Source: Sphingomonas sp. ERG5 (GTDB lineage Bacteria > Pseudomonadota > Alphaproteobacteria > Sphingomonadales > Sphingomonadaceae). Taken from it: a stretch of 64,000 nucleotides of DNA. The stretch is from NCBI RefSeq assembly GCF_000803065.1, contig NZ_JSXI01000048.1, positions 39,861 to 103,860 on the forward strand, given 5' to 3'. Of this stretch, positions 24,395 to 33,459 are shown piece by piece. Under the pieces are notes generated by a model that was not told the origin of the DNA, searched no databases, and was given only the letters and a program-made list of their open reading frames with translations. The translations under genes were made by a program, and so were the position numbers. Positions within the stretch are counted from its first letter, which is position 1. Each line of letters opens with the position of its first letter.

Positions 24395-25882
24395 CACCGC
24401 CTCGCGCTTGTCCGCGACACTCCGACGGCTCGGCACGGGGTTGGAGAACTCCATCTCCGCGTCGACCGAGCCATATTTCAGCGTCAGAATATCGAGCGCA
24501 TAATTCTGGTAGAGCTTCCAGGGTTTGCGATCGCCCTGCTTCGGAAATTTCTCCATCGCGCGCGTGACATAGCCGGAGCTGAAGTCGAGGAACGGCTCGG
24601 GCTGCATCGCCTCGGTCGAAATGCGCGGCGTCGCCTGGCGCAGGCCGCGCTTGGCCATGGTGTTGAGCAGACGGCAGACATAACCGCAGGTCAGGTCGGC
24701 CTTCAGCGTCCAGGACGCATTGGTATAGCCGAAGGACGAAGCAAGATTGGGCAGATCGCTATACATCATGCCTTTGTAATTATAGGTTTTCGACAGATCC
24801 ACCGCCGTGCCGTCGACGCTGAACGCAACGTCGCTGAGCAATTGCAGCTCGAGACCGGTGGCGGTGACGATGACATCGGCGGGCAGTTCGTCACCTGATT
24901 CGAGCTTGATCCCCGATGGCGTGAACGCTTCGATCCGGTCAGTGACGACCGAGGATGTGCCCGCCTTCAGCGAGTCGAACAGGTCAGCGTCGGGCACGAG
25001 GCACAGCCGCTGGTCCCAGGGGTTGTAACGCGGCGTGAAATGCTTCGCGACGTCATAGTCGGGACCGAGATGATCGCGCACCATGCCGATGATCCGCTCC
25101 TTGACCTTTTCCGGCTTGCGTCGCGCCAAGCGGAAAAAGAACATGCCGAACAGCACATTCTTCCAGCGCGTGATGCCATAAGCGACCTTCGACGGCAGCT
25201 TGGACCGCAGCCAGTTGGCGATGCTGTCCTCCGACGGGCGTGACACCACATAGGTTGGCGAACGCTGCAGCATGGTGACATGCGCGGCGCGCTTGGCCAT
25301 TTCCGGCACCAGGGTCACCGCCGTCGCACCGCTGCCGATCACCACGACCTTCTTGCCCGAATAATCGAGGTCCTGCGGCCAATGCTGCGGGTGGACGATG
25401 CTCCCGGTAAAGCTGTCGGCACCGGGGAAATCGGGCGTATGGCCCTTGGCGTAGTTGTAATAGCCGCTGCACATGAAAAGGAAATTGCACGTGATGGCGA
25501 CGGGCCCGTCCGGCCCGGTGGACTCAACCGTCCAGCGCGCATTCTCGGTCGACCATGAGGCGGTGTTGACGTGATGATTGTAGCGGATGTGCCGGTCGAT
25601 GCCGTTGTCGCGCGCGGTGTCGTTGACATATTTCAGGATCGATGGCCCGTCCGCGATCGCCTTCGCCTCGGTCCAGGGCCGGAAGGAATAGCCGAGCGTG
25701 TACATGTCCGAATCGGACCGGATGCCGGGATAGCGGAACAGGTCCCAGGTCCCGCCCAGTTGCGGGCGCCCTTCAAGAATCACATAGCTGCGGTCCGGGC
25801 TGAGCGTCTGCAAATGATAGCCCGCGCCGATACCCGAAATTCCGGCACCAACCACGATCACGTCGAAATGTTCTGTCGTCAT
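24386..25882 (-). CDS. Flavin-containing (Baeyer-Villiger type) monooxygenase
   Basis: 498-residue FAD/NADPH oxygenase. Two Rossmann motifs are seen, VVGAGISGIGAG (N-terminus) and VIGSGATA (about residue 190), with the Baeyer-Villiger fingerprint FTGSIVHPQHWP between them and the ATG motif (VTATGLELQ) later. Ketone or aldehyde oxygenation with O2 and NADPH is expected; the natural substrate is unknown. It closely resembles the EthA-like/monooxygenase group common in sphingomonads and mycobacteria. The start at 25882 (MTTEHFDVIVVGAG) places the FAD motif at the usual distance from the N-terminus; the frame is open 96 bases further upstream. Its end lies in a strong hairpin. Confidence 0.93.
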   Translation of the reverse strand: MTTEHFDVIVVGAGISGIGAGYHLQTLSPDRSYVILEGRPQLGGTWDLFRYPGIRSDSDMYTLGYSFRPWTEAKAIADGPSILKYVNDTARDNGIDRHIRYNHHVNTASWSTENARWTVESTGPDGPVAITCNFLFMCSGYYNYAKGHTPDFPGADSFTGSIVHPQHWPQDLDYSGKKVVVIGSGATAVTLVPEMAKRAAHVTMLQRSPTYVVSRPSEDSIANWLRSKLPSKVAYGITRWKNVLFGMFFFRLARRKPEKVKERIIGMVRDHLGPDYDVAKHFTPRYNPWDQRLCLVPDADLFDSLKAGTSSVVTDRIEAFTPSGIKLESGDELPADVIVTATGLELQLLSDVAFSVDGTAVDLSKTYNYKGMMYSDLPNLASSFGYTNASWTLKADLTCGYVCRLLNTMAKRGLRQATPRISTEAMQPEPFLDFSSGYVTRAMEKFPKQGDRKPWKLYQNYALDILTLKYGSVDAEMEFSNPVPSRRSVADKREAVPA

Positions 25883-25990
25883 ATCGTCTCTCCGCAATAC
25901 CCGATATTCGATTTTTCGGTTGCAGAAAAGGACTGAGTTGATGAATCGATAGGATCGCGCGCTAAAAACATCCGGCACCCCTGCCCCGTT

Positions 25991-28270
25991 TCAGGGTTCG
26001 GCAATACCGGATACCGCCTGAACCGCACCCCGGCGCTGAGACAGATAGCGCCCGGTCAGCGTCTTCCCGTTTGCCGCAAGATCGGCCGGAACGCCTTCGA
26101 ACTGCACCGTACCGCCCTCCTGCCCGGCGCCCGGTCCCAGATCGATGACCCAGTCCGCGCGGGCAATCACGTCGAGATTATGTTCGATGACGATGACCGT
26201 GGAGCCGGCGTCGACCAGCCGGTCGAACAGCCCGATCAGCGTGTCCACATCGTTCATGTGCAGGCCCGTCGTGGGTTCGTCGAGCACATAGATATTGCCC
26301 TTCTTGCCCAATTCGGCGGCGAGCTTCAGCCGCTGGCGCTCGCCGCCCGACAAAGTGGACAGCGGCTGACCCAAGGTGAGATAGCCAAGCCCCACATCGT
26401 CGAGCCCCTGCAGTATCCTGGCGATGGCCGGCTCGGTGAAGAAGTCGACCGCATCCGCCACGCTCATTTCATAGACCTGGCTGATCGATTTGCCGCGCAA
26501 CCGATACTCCAGCACCTCGGGCAGGAAGCGCTTGCCGTCGCAAGTCTCGCAAGTCGTGACCATGGGATCGAGATGGGCAAGGTCGGTGAAGATCACGCCC
26601 AACCCGTTGCAGTCCGGGCACGCGCCCTTGGAATTGGCCGAGAACAGTGCCGCATCGACCGAATTGGCCTTGGCGAACGCCTTGCGTACCGTGTCGAGCA
26701 GACCGGTATAGGTCGCGGTGTTGGAGCGCCGCGAGCCGCGCGCCAGATTCTGATCGATGATGATGATGCCAGGATAAGCCTGGTGCAGGCAGCCAAGGAC
26801 AAGCGATGACTTGCCCGAACCGGCCACGCCCGAAACCGCCGTGAGCACGCCCTTGGGGATGGCGACCGAGACATCCTTGAGATTGTTGAGCCGGGCATGC
26901 GCGATCCGGAGGTCATCGCTGCGCTTGCGCACCTTGTCCTTGATCGGCTGATATTTGTGAATGTGGTTGCCGGTCAGCGTGCCCGAGGTCAAAAGCCCGG
27001 CGAAATCGCCTTCATAAACCAGTTCCCCCCCCTTGCTGCCGGCGAAGGGGCCCATGTCCACGACATGGTCGGCGATGGCGATCATGTCGGGCTTGTGCTC
27101 GACGATCAGCACCGTGTTACCCTTGTCGCGCAGCTGCTGCATCAATCCGGCGAGCCGCCCGACATCATGCGGATGCAGGCCGACCGAAGGCTCATCGAAA
27201 ACATAGGTCATGTCGGTCAGCGACGAGCCGAGATGGCGCACCATCTTCACACGCTGGCTCTCCCCGCCCGACAGGCTCGAACTTTCCCGGTCGAGGCTGA
27301 GATAGCCCAGCCCGATCGTGACGAGATTGTCGAGCCGGGCGGCCAGCGCCGTCAGCATCGGCCCCACCTGCGGCGCGTCGATGGTGCGGACCAGCACGGC
27401 CAGATCGCTCACCTGCATGGCCGACAGCTCGGCGATATTGTGTCCGGCAATACGGCTTTCCAGCGCCGCGGCATTGAGCCGCGCGCCATCGCAGGAAGGG
27501 CAGATCTTGCGCGTGAAGACCCGGTCATATTCCGCCCGCACATGCGGTTGCAGCGTTTCCGGGTCCTTCGACCCGAGCGAGCGCTTGAGCTTGGGGATGA
27601 CGCCCTCATAGGTCAGATTGACCTTGTTGACCTTGACCTTGCGGCCGTCATCGAGATCGAACAGCAGCGCGCGCTCCTCGGCCGAATACTCCCGGATCGG
27701 CTTGTCGATGTCGAACAGGCCGGCGCGGAAATAGATTGACGACCACCAGCCATCGACTTCGAAGCCCTTGCAGAGCAGCGCGCCCTGGCTCAGCGATCGG
27801 GACTCATCGACCACCGCGGTCATGTCCATGGCCGCAACCTGGCCGATCCCCTCGCACGCGGCGCACATGCCGCGTGGGTCGTTATAGGAATAAAGACCCG
27901 GCGAAGGCAGGCGCGGCTCAGCCATGCGCGAATACAGTACGCGCAGCATTTGCGCGGTGTCGGTGACCGTCGCCACGGTGGACCGCGAATTGCCGCCCAG
28001 CCGCTGCTGGTCGACGATGATCGCGGCGGAGATGTTTTCGAGCAGGTCGGCGTCCGGCTGACCGTAATGCGGCATGAATTGCTGCACAAAGGCCGGATAG
28101 GTCTCGTTGATCAGCCGCTGGCTTTCCGCCGCGATGGTGCTGAACACCAGCGAGGATTTGCCCGAACCCGACACCCCGGTGAACACCGTGATCCGGCGCT
28201 TGGGAATATCGAGCGAGACGTTCTTGAGATTATTCTCCCGCGCGCCGCGGATCCTGATCGAGCCGTACAT
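25991..28270 (-). CDS. Short UvrA-like ABC ATPase
   Basis: 759-residue twin-ATPase of the UvrA family, about 180 residues shorter than canonical UvrA (about 940). Two Walker A loops (GVSGSGKSSL, GVAGSGKSSL), two signatures (LSGGESQRV, LSGGERQRL) and Walker B regions (VFDEPSVGL, VLDEPTTGL) are intact, as are zinc-type CxxC pairs (CPDC, CETC). The region that carries the UvrB-binding and insertion domains is reduced. This size class includes DrrC-like proteins tied to DNA-intercalator resistance, and also unassigned UvrA paralogues; the genome should have a full uvrA elsewhere. No membrane segments. The ArsR-SRPBCC pair precedes it on the same strand. Confidence 0.88.
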   Translation of the reverse strand: MYGSIRIRGARENNLKNVSLDIPKRRITVFTGVSGSGKSSLVFSTIAAESQRLINETYPAFVQQFMPHYGQPDADLLENISAAIIVDQQRLGGNSRSTVATVTDTAQMLRVLYSRMAEPRLPSPGLYSYNDPRGMCAACEGIGQVAAMDMTAVVDESRSLSQGALLCKGFEVDGWWSSIYFRAGLFDIDKPIREYSAEERALLFDLDDGRKVKVNKVNLTYEGVIPKLKRSLGSKDPETLQPHVRAEYDRVFTRKICPSCDGARLNAAALESRIAGHNIAELSAMQVSDLAVLVRTIDAPQVGPMLTALAARLDNLVTIGLGYLSLDRESSSLSGGESQRVKMVRHLGSSLTDMTYVFDEPSVGLHPHDVGRLAGLMQQLRDKGNTVLIVEHKPDMIAIADHVVDMGPFAGSKGGELVYEGDFAGLLTSGTLTGNHIHKYQPIKDKVRKRSDDLRIAHARLNNLKDVSVAIPKGVLTAVSGVAGSGKSSLVLGCLHQAYPGIIIIDQNLARGSRRSNTATYTGLLDTVRKAFAKANSVDAALFSANSKGACPDCNGLGVIFTDLAHLDPMVTTCETCDGKRFLPEVLEYRLRGKSISQVYEMSVADAVDFFTEPAIARILQGLDDVGLGYLTLGQPLSTLSGGERQRLKLAAELGKKGNIYVLDEPTTGLHMNDVDTLIGLFDRLVDAGSTVIVIEHNLDVIARADWVIDLGPGAGQEGGTVQFEGVPADLAANGKTLTGRYLSQRRGAVQAVSGIAEP

Positions 28271-28379
28271 CGCTTCCCCAGTTCAAATGGCCGAACGGTC
28301 CGCCAATGATTGGCGGGCGAGGCATCGCAGATACCTCGCCTCACCTGATGGAGCCAGATTTGAGTTGTGCCGGCGGGCG

Positions 28380-28790
28380 TCAGTCTTCCCGCGCCACCAC
28401 CTGCTCCAGCTTGGCGAAGAAATCCTGCCAGCCATATTTGGCACCCTGATAGGCCTGTTCCTGGTCCGACCGGAATCCCGCCTGTTCCATGCGCAAATGG
28501 GTCCCCGTGCCGGTCGGGGTGAGCGTCCAGGTGACGACGCTCTCGAGACCATAGGCATCCCAGGTATAGGACAATGTCCTGTTCGGTTCGATTTCGAGAA
28601 CTTTGCAACCGACCGAGCCCCAGTCGGCGGTGAGTTTAAAGTCCTGCCCCACGACCGGCTTGAAATCATTCTTCATCAGCCATTCCTCGATCAGGTGCGG
28701 CTGCGTCAGCGCGCGCCAGATGCGTTCGGCCGGAAATGCCACGTCGCGTTCGACGATGACGGAGCGCGTTTCGGTTGCAGTATTGGTCAT
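28380..28790 (-). CDS. SRPBCC (AHSA1-like) domain protein
   Basis: 136-residue SRPBCC/START-like ligand-binding protein of the Activator of Hsp90 ATPase homologue 1-like group. The N-terminal RDVAFPAERIWRALTQPHLIEEWLMKNDF and the C-terminal EQAYQGAKYGWQDFFAKLEQ are typical. It is regularly paired with an ArsR regulator, as here (overlap of four bases with the gene at 28787), and the pair often responds to small hydrophobic or toxic compounds. The ATG at 28790 (MTNTATETRS) is chosen by this overlap. Confidence 0.93.
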   Translation of the reverse strand: MTNTATETRSVIVERDVAFPAERIWRALTQPHLIEEWLMKNDFKPVVGQDFKLTADWGSVGCKVLEIEPNRTLSYTWDAYGLESVVTWTLTPTGTGTHLRMEQAGFRSDQEQAYQGAKYGWQDFFAKLEQVVARED

Positions 28791-29122
28791 TGATCCATCC
28801 TTTTCAGCAAGTCTTCGAGGTCGTCGAACCGGCTTTGCCAAAAGCCGGCCATTTCACTTGTCCAGTCGAGCAATGGGGTCAGGGCGCCGAGTTGCGCGCT
28901 GTAATGCGCATGGCGCCCCTCCTGGCGGTCACGTACCAGTCCGGCCTGTTTCAGCACGCCGAGATGCTTCGAGACGACCGGTTGCGAGACGCCGGCATGA
29001 GCCGTCAGCGCGCCGACCGTCTTCTCCCCTTCACGGCACAGCCGTTCGAAGATCGCCCGCCGGGTCGGATCGGCGAGCGTACGGAAAAGTATCTCATGAG
29101 CATCAGGCATTTTGAGATCCAT
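28787..29122 (-). CDS. ArsR-family transcriptional regulator
   Basis: 111-residue winged-helix repressor (MDLKMPDAHEILFRTLADPTRRAIFERLCREGEKTV...). The recognition helix region is HAGVSQPVVSKHLGVLKQAGLV. The Cys metal-binding motif of metal-sensing ArsR (ELCVCDL) is absent, so it probably responds to something other than arsenite. Start candidates are 29143, 29122 and 29110; 29122 is preferred because a promoter-like pair places the transcript start near 29138, downstream of 29143. A dyad operator overlaps that promoter, and the gene is coupled to the SRPBCC gene by a four-base overlap. Confidence 0.9.
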   Translation of the reverse strand: MDLKMPDAHEILFRTLADPTRRAIFERLCREGEKTVGALTAHAGVSQPVVSKHLGVLKQAGLVRDRQEGRHAHYSAQLGALTPLLDWTSEMAGFWQSRFDDLEDLLKRMDQ

Positions 29123-29128
29123 ACCCCA

Positions 29129-29173
29129 CTGGCTATGGATCAACGTATAGCCAGCGAGCTATGCGTTAGTCAA
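29129..29173 (-). promoter_or_regulatory. Promoter with dyad operator of the arsR-SRPBCC operon
   Basis: On the minus strand, TTGACT (29173-29168) and CTATAC (29150-29145) are 17 bases apart. CTGGCTAT/ATAGCCAG form a perfect 8-bp dyad (29129-29136 with 29147-29154) across the -10, and ATAGC/GCTAT a second dyad at 29147-29162. This is a good candidate ArsR autoregulatory site. Confidence 0.6.
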
Positions 29174-29190
29174 GTGGCCATGTGTCGCGC

Positions 29191-32100
29191 TCAGAAATCC
29201 TTCGAATATTTGATGCTGACGTTCGATCCACCGAAGGAGCCAGCCTGTGACAGGACGCTGAGGCTCTTGGTCAGCGCGACCTGAAGCTGAGTCGCGGTGA
29301 AGCCGCGGGCATCAGTGATGATCTCGATATATATATCGTCGGAGATATATTTCCCCGCCGCCAGCGCCGTTCCGCGCCCGGTCGCCTCATCGGCGCCGAG
29401 GATGCGCAGCCGGTCGATTCCGGCCGCCGAGCGCAGCTTGCCGAGCGGGTTGAGCCCGCCGCCCGACCCGCGCAGCGAGTTGAGCGCGGCGGCGAGCTGG
29501 ATCGCCTCGGTCGCCGACAAATTGGTGACCGAGCTACCGAACAACAGCCGGCTGAGCACTTCATCCTGCGGCAGCGATGGCGTCGAGCTGAACGCGATAT
29601 GCGGCGCCTGTCCGCTGCCCGTAATGTTGATCGAGACAGTGATGCCGTTGGTCGTCGTGCTCGCGGTGATCGCGATCTGCGGATCGGCCAGCGGACCACC
29701 GGCAAAGGTGATGGTGCCGCTGTCGATATCGAACCGCTTGCCGGCGAAGGAATAGGTGCCGCGTACGACCTTGGCTTGCCCGCTGACCGTAGGCGCCGCA
29801 GAGGTGCCGCCGATGCGCAGATCCATGCGCCATTCCGACTCCAGTCCCATGCCGGAGACGAACAGGCGATTGTCGCCGCGGACGCGCAGGTCGAGCTTGA
29901 ACAGGCCGACGGGCGCCGTGGTCGGGCGATCGGTCGGTCGGCGCACGAGATCGCTCTTGCGCCGTATGCCGGTCAGTTCGGGCACCTCCGCCTGCCCCTG
30001 AACGATCACTTCATAGCGTGCCTCGGGGATGATCAGCGTGCCGCGGATCAGGCCGCCATCGGCCTTGCTGCTGGTCAGCGTGATATCGCCAGTGGCGGTC
30101 GCGCCAAGCGCGTCACTTTTTGCGAGACGCGCATTGTTGAGCTTGGCGCGGATATCGATCGGGAATCCTTCATCAGCGGCGAAGCCGATCGCCCCTTGTG
30201 CGGAAACCGTCCCGTCGCCGGCCGTCGCCTGAAGCTGCGTGATGTCGAGCCGGGTGCTGGTGAAACGCCCGGCAATCTTCATGTTGGTCAGGCGCGTGCC
30301 ATAGGTCTCGTTCTCATAGGTCAGTTTGTCGGCGCGGATTACACCGGTGAGGCTGGGCGACTGGGCGCGGCCGGAGAAATCGGCCGCGACCGCGATCGGG
30401 CCGGTCAATTGCTGGTCGGGCTGGGCGGCGAGCGAGAAGAGCACGCCGGCCGGGCCGTTATAGCGAATGCCGCCGCCGAGCGGCGCTTCGAGCAGGCGAC
30501 TGGTCCAGGAGCCACTGCCCGGCGGCAAGGGGGTGAGCGTGGCGACAACATGCCCGACGGTCGCCGGGCCGCGCTTGATCAGTGCGCGGAAATCGCCGCC
30601 TTCGGGCACCAGCTTCCCGGCGAGGACGATATCGACCGGCTCAGACACCGCGGCGAGGCTCGACCGGGTGAAGTTCCTGATCGTCGCGCGGACATCCGCT
30701 TGGGGGAAGGAAGACGAGGTCGGCTGAGTGAAGTCGAGGCTGCCCGTCGCCGATCCGCCGAGGCCGAGATCGGGGATCAGCGCATTGATCACCGACAGAT
30801 CCAGCGCATCGAGCCGCGACTGGATCGCCAGCCCCTTGCCATAAGTGCCGGCGATACGCGCCGAGCCCTTGTCGAAATCGAGCCGCATCGGCAGCAGATG
30901 ATAACTGCCCTTTTCGATCTGGATGCGGGCCGGCGTACCGGTCTTGAAGCCGATGCCGTTGGCGCGGCCCTGTGCCGCGACGAGCCACAGAGTCGGGCTG
31001 AGCCGCGAATTGACCGCAATGTTGAAGGGCACGCCGTTCGATCCGGTCGCGACCGCGCGCGCGGTGCCACTACCGTCGCGATAATCGATCTTCGCGCGGG
31101 CCGAGGACAGCACGGTCGGACCGTAGCGCAGATCGGCAAGCTGCACATCGGCCACGATCTGCGGCTGATCGTACAGCACCACATTGGCAGCGACGATCGC
31201 GCGGCCGATGGTGAAGTCGGTAGTGCCCGGAATCGTCGCGGCATAGGCGCGCGCAGCAATATCGGCGCGCTGATATTTGCCTGTCGCGCCGAGATTGGCG
31301 GCGCCGGTGATGCCCGAACCGGCGAACTGCACGCGCCCGGCAAAGGGGCCGGCCGCGGTCTGCTGCAGCTTGCCGGTGATGTTCATGCCAGCAAAGCGCG
31401 CGGTGCGGATATCGATGCCGAGCGACGTGCCCGGACGCACCATGACATCAGCGGAGAACGGCCCGTAATCGGTGCCGCCGGTGGCGATGACGGCATAGGA
31501 CGTACCGTTGCCACGGATGCGCGCCTCGAGATCGACCAGGCCGATCCCGACTCCGGGTCGCGGCGCGCGGAGCAATATCACCGGCTGCGTGACGGTCCCT
31601 GACACGCGCGCGGTCAGCGGACCATATTGCGTCGAATAGCCATCGGCATTGACCAGGATGCCGCCCGCCGGATCATAGCGGCCCGACCCGCCGGTGATGC
31701 GGAATTGCGGCGCGTTGAGCCGCACGTTGCGGAAGGTGACGATGCCGTTCGGATCATAGCCGATATCGGTCCGCATCACCGCATTCCCGCCAAGGAAGCT
31801 GCGTGCGCCTTCGTTGAAGATCTGCGAGGTACGCGCGACGATCCGCCCGGTGATGCCGAAGCCGCCGCCCGGTGCGGTGACCAGTTTCGCATTGGTCATC
31901 AGGTCGATGATGCCGATGCTTTCAAGGCGGTAATCATTGACTCGCCCGTTGATCGCGCCGGTGTAGCGCCCGGTCGAGACGTTGGCGGCGATGATCGCCG
32001 TGGCGTCGATCTTGCGCGATCGGATGCGCAGATTGTCCGACAGGATGTTCGCGCCCGAAATCGCCAGGTCGCCATTGACCGCGACATTGTCGAGCAAGCC

Positions 32101-33459
32101 GCCGGCCGCCGCGTTGAGCCCGGTGATGCGCCGTGCGCGGGCATTGACCGGCACGAGGATATGCCTGGCATCGACCCGAGCCACGCCATCGGCGATGAGG
32201 CTTTCGACGCGCATCTCGCCAAAACCGATCGAGGCGGCGCGGACCGCATAGGCGACGGTCGGCGTGGCGAAGGCGCCATCGAGCGTCACGTCCGCCGCGA
32301 CATCGCGGCCATTGAGATTGGGCAGGATCGCGCCGGGCGTCAGCAGCCGCGCACTGAGCTTGAACTTGCCGAACCGGTTTTGCGCCAGATCGATCAGCCC
32401 GGCGCCCTGCACCGCGATCGCATTCGACGCCAGCGCCAGCTTGGTATCGACACGGCGTTCGTTTAGCGCGGCGTCGATCGCGACCGTGACAATTGGCGCG
32501 GTCAGGCGCGCCATGGGGTTATCGGGGGTCGGTACCGGCTTCACCTTGGTGCCGGGCTGCGCCGCAGCCTGCGCCGGGGAGCCCGCGACATACAGCGCGG
32601 GCTGCGCCGTGCCGCGAATCTTGAATGTACCGTCATTTGCCGCAAGCGAGAGATTGGCGAACGGCTGCCCACCCAGCGTCCCGATTGCCTTGCCGGTCCA
32701 TGCTTTCCAGCTGCCCGCGCCGCTGAGCGTGAAATCGAGCGGTGCGGTCAGGCCAGCCATGCTGGCGACAAGGCCGCCGGCCGGCGCCTGGACCTTCGCA
32801 TCGAGATCGAGCTTGTTCTGCGCCGGCACCGCGTCGAGCTTCAACGCAAGCCGGTCGCCGCCGGCAATCCCCTGCCCGGTCAGCGCCACCGCATTGGCTG
32901 TCACCTGTGCCCGCGCGTCGGCAATATGCGCGACGCCGTCGATGCTGACGATATGCGTTGCACCGCTGACCGCCTTGGCCAGCACCAGCCGATCGATCTT
33001 CAACCGGCCAATATCGATGTCGAGATCGGGCAGCAGCGGCGCATTGGGGTCGCCGGGCTTCAGTTCGGGGCTGCGTTGTACCGTCACCAGCCTGGTCGTT
33101 GCCGACCGCACATCGACATGATTGCCGGCAAAGGCAAAGGGCTGCCAGTCGACATCGATGCGTGGGCTGGTCAGGAATATGCCCTTGGGATCGCTGACCC
33201 GCACATCGGTCAGGATCATCGCGCCATAGATCGAGCCATCGATCCGGCCGACCTTGATATTGAGGCCCGACTCGGTGGTGTATCCGCCGAGGAAGTTGGC
33301 CACGAGCCGCCGCCCCGGGCTGGTGTTGAGACCGACTATGAGCAGCGCCAGCAGCAGGACCAGGCCGGCGACACCGATCGCAGTCCATTTGACGATCGAC
33401 AGCCATAATGGGCGGCGTGCGACGGGTACGGCTTCAGCGGGCATGGTATCCTCGGCCAT
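29191..33459 (-). CDS. tamB: Translocation and assembly module protein TamB
   Basis: 1422-residue inner-membrane-anchored periplasmic protein. A single N-terminal membrane helix (IVKWTAIGVAGLVLLLALLIVGL) is followed by the long beta-helical region and a C-terminal TamB/DUF490 domain (VRGTYSFAGKRFDIDSGTITFAGG, LSRLLFGSSVTNLSA, ISDDIYIEIITDARG). Together with TamA it assists insertion of outer-membrane proteins or lipid transport between membranes. The ATG at 33459 shares one base with the tamA stop (TGATG), so the two are translationally coupled. The length is in the family range. Confidence 0.95.
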   Translation of the reverse strand: MAEDTMPAEAVPVARRPLWLSIVKWTAIGVAGLVLLLALLIVGLNTSPGRRLVANFLGGYTTESGLNIKVGRIDGSIYGAMILTDVRVSDPKGIFLTSPRIDVDWQPFAFAGNHVDVRSATTRLVTVQRSPELKPGDPNAPLLPDLDIDIGRLKIDRLVLAKAVSGATHIVSIDGVAHIADARAQVTANAVALTGQGIAGGDRLALKLDAVPAQNKLDLDAKVQAPAGGLVASMAGLTAPLDFTLSGAGSWKAWTGKAIGTLGGQPFANLSLAANDGTFKIRGTAQPALYVAGSPAQAAAQPGTKVKPVPTPDNPMARLTAPIVTVAIDAALNERRVDTKLALASNAIAVQGAGLIDLAQNRFGKFKLSARLLTPGAILPNLNGRDVAADVTLDGAFATPTVAYAVRAASIGFGEMRVESLIADGVARVDARHILVPVNARARRITGLNAAAGGLLDNVAVNGDLAISGANILSDNLRIRSRKIDATAIIAANVSTGRYTGAINGRVNDYRLESIGIIDLMTNAKLVTAPGGGFGITGRIVARTSQIFNEGARSFLGGNAVMRTDIGYDPNGIVTFRNVRLNAPQFRITGGSGRYDPAGGILVNADGYSTQYGPLTARVSGTVTQPVILLRAPRPGVGIGLVDLEARIRGNGTSYAVIATGGTDYGPFSADVMVRPGTSLGIDIRTARFAGMNITGKLQQTAAGPFAGRVQFAGSGITGAANLGATGKYQRADIAARAYAATIPGTTDFTIGRAIVAANVVLYDQPQIVADVQLADLRYGPTVLSSARAKIDYRDGSGTARAVATGSNGVPFNIAVNSRLSPTLWLVAAQGRANGIGFKTGTPARIQIEKGSYHLLPMRLDFDKGSARIAGTYGKGLAIQSRLDALDLSVINALIPDLGLGGSATGSLDFTQPTSSSFPQADVRATIRNFTRSSLAAVSEPVDIVLAGKLVPEGGDFRALIKRGPATVGHVVATLTPLPPGSGSWTSRLLEAPLGGGIRYNGPAGVLFSLAAQPDQQLTGPIAVAADFSGRAQSPSLTGVIRADKLTYENETYGTRLTNMKIAGRFTSTRLDITQLQATAGDGTVSAQGAIGFAADEGFPIDIRAKLNNARLAKSDALGATATGDITLTSSKADGGLIRGTLIIPEARYEVIVQGQAEVPELTGIRRKSDLVRRPTDRPTTAPVGLFKLDLRVRGDNRLFVSGMGLESEWRMDLRIGGTSAAPTVSGQAKVVRGTYSFAGKRFDIDSGTITFAGGPLADPQIAITASTTTNGITVSINITGSGQAPHIAFSSTPSLPQDEVLSRLLFGSSVTNLSATEAIQLAAALNSLRGSGGGLNPLGKLRSAAGIDRLRILGADEATGRGTALAAGKYISDDIYIEIITDARGFTATQLQVALTKSLSVLSQAGSFGGSNVSIKYSKDF

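Noticed and set aside
29599..31602. 667-codon plus-strand open frame inside tamB
   Set aside because: Antisense of a clear TamB gene, without domain or signal.
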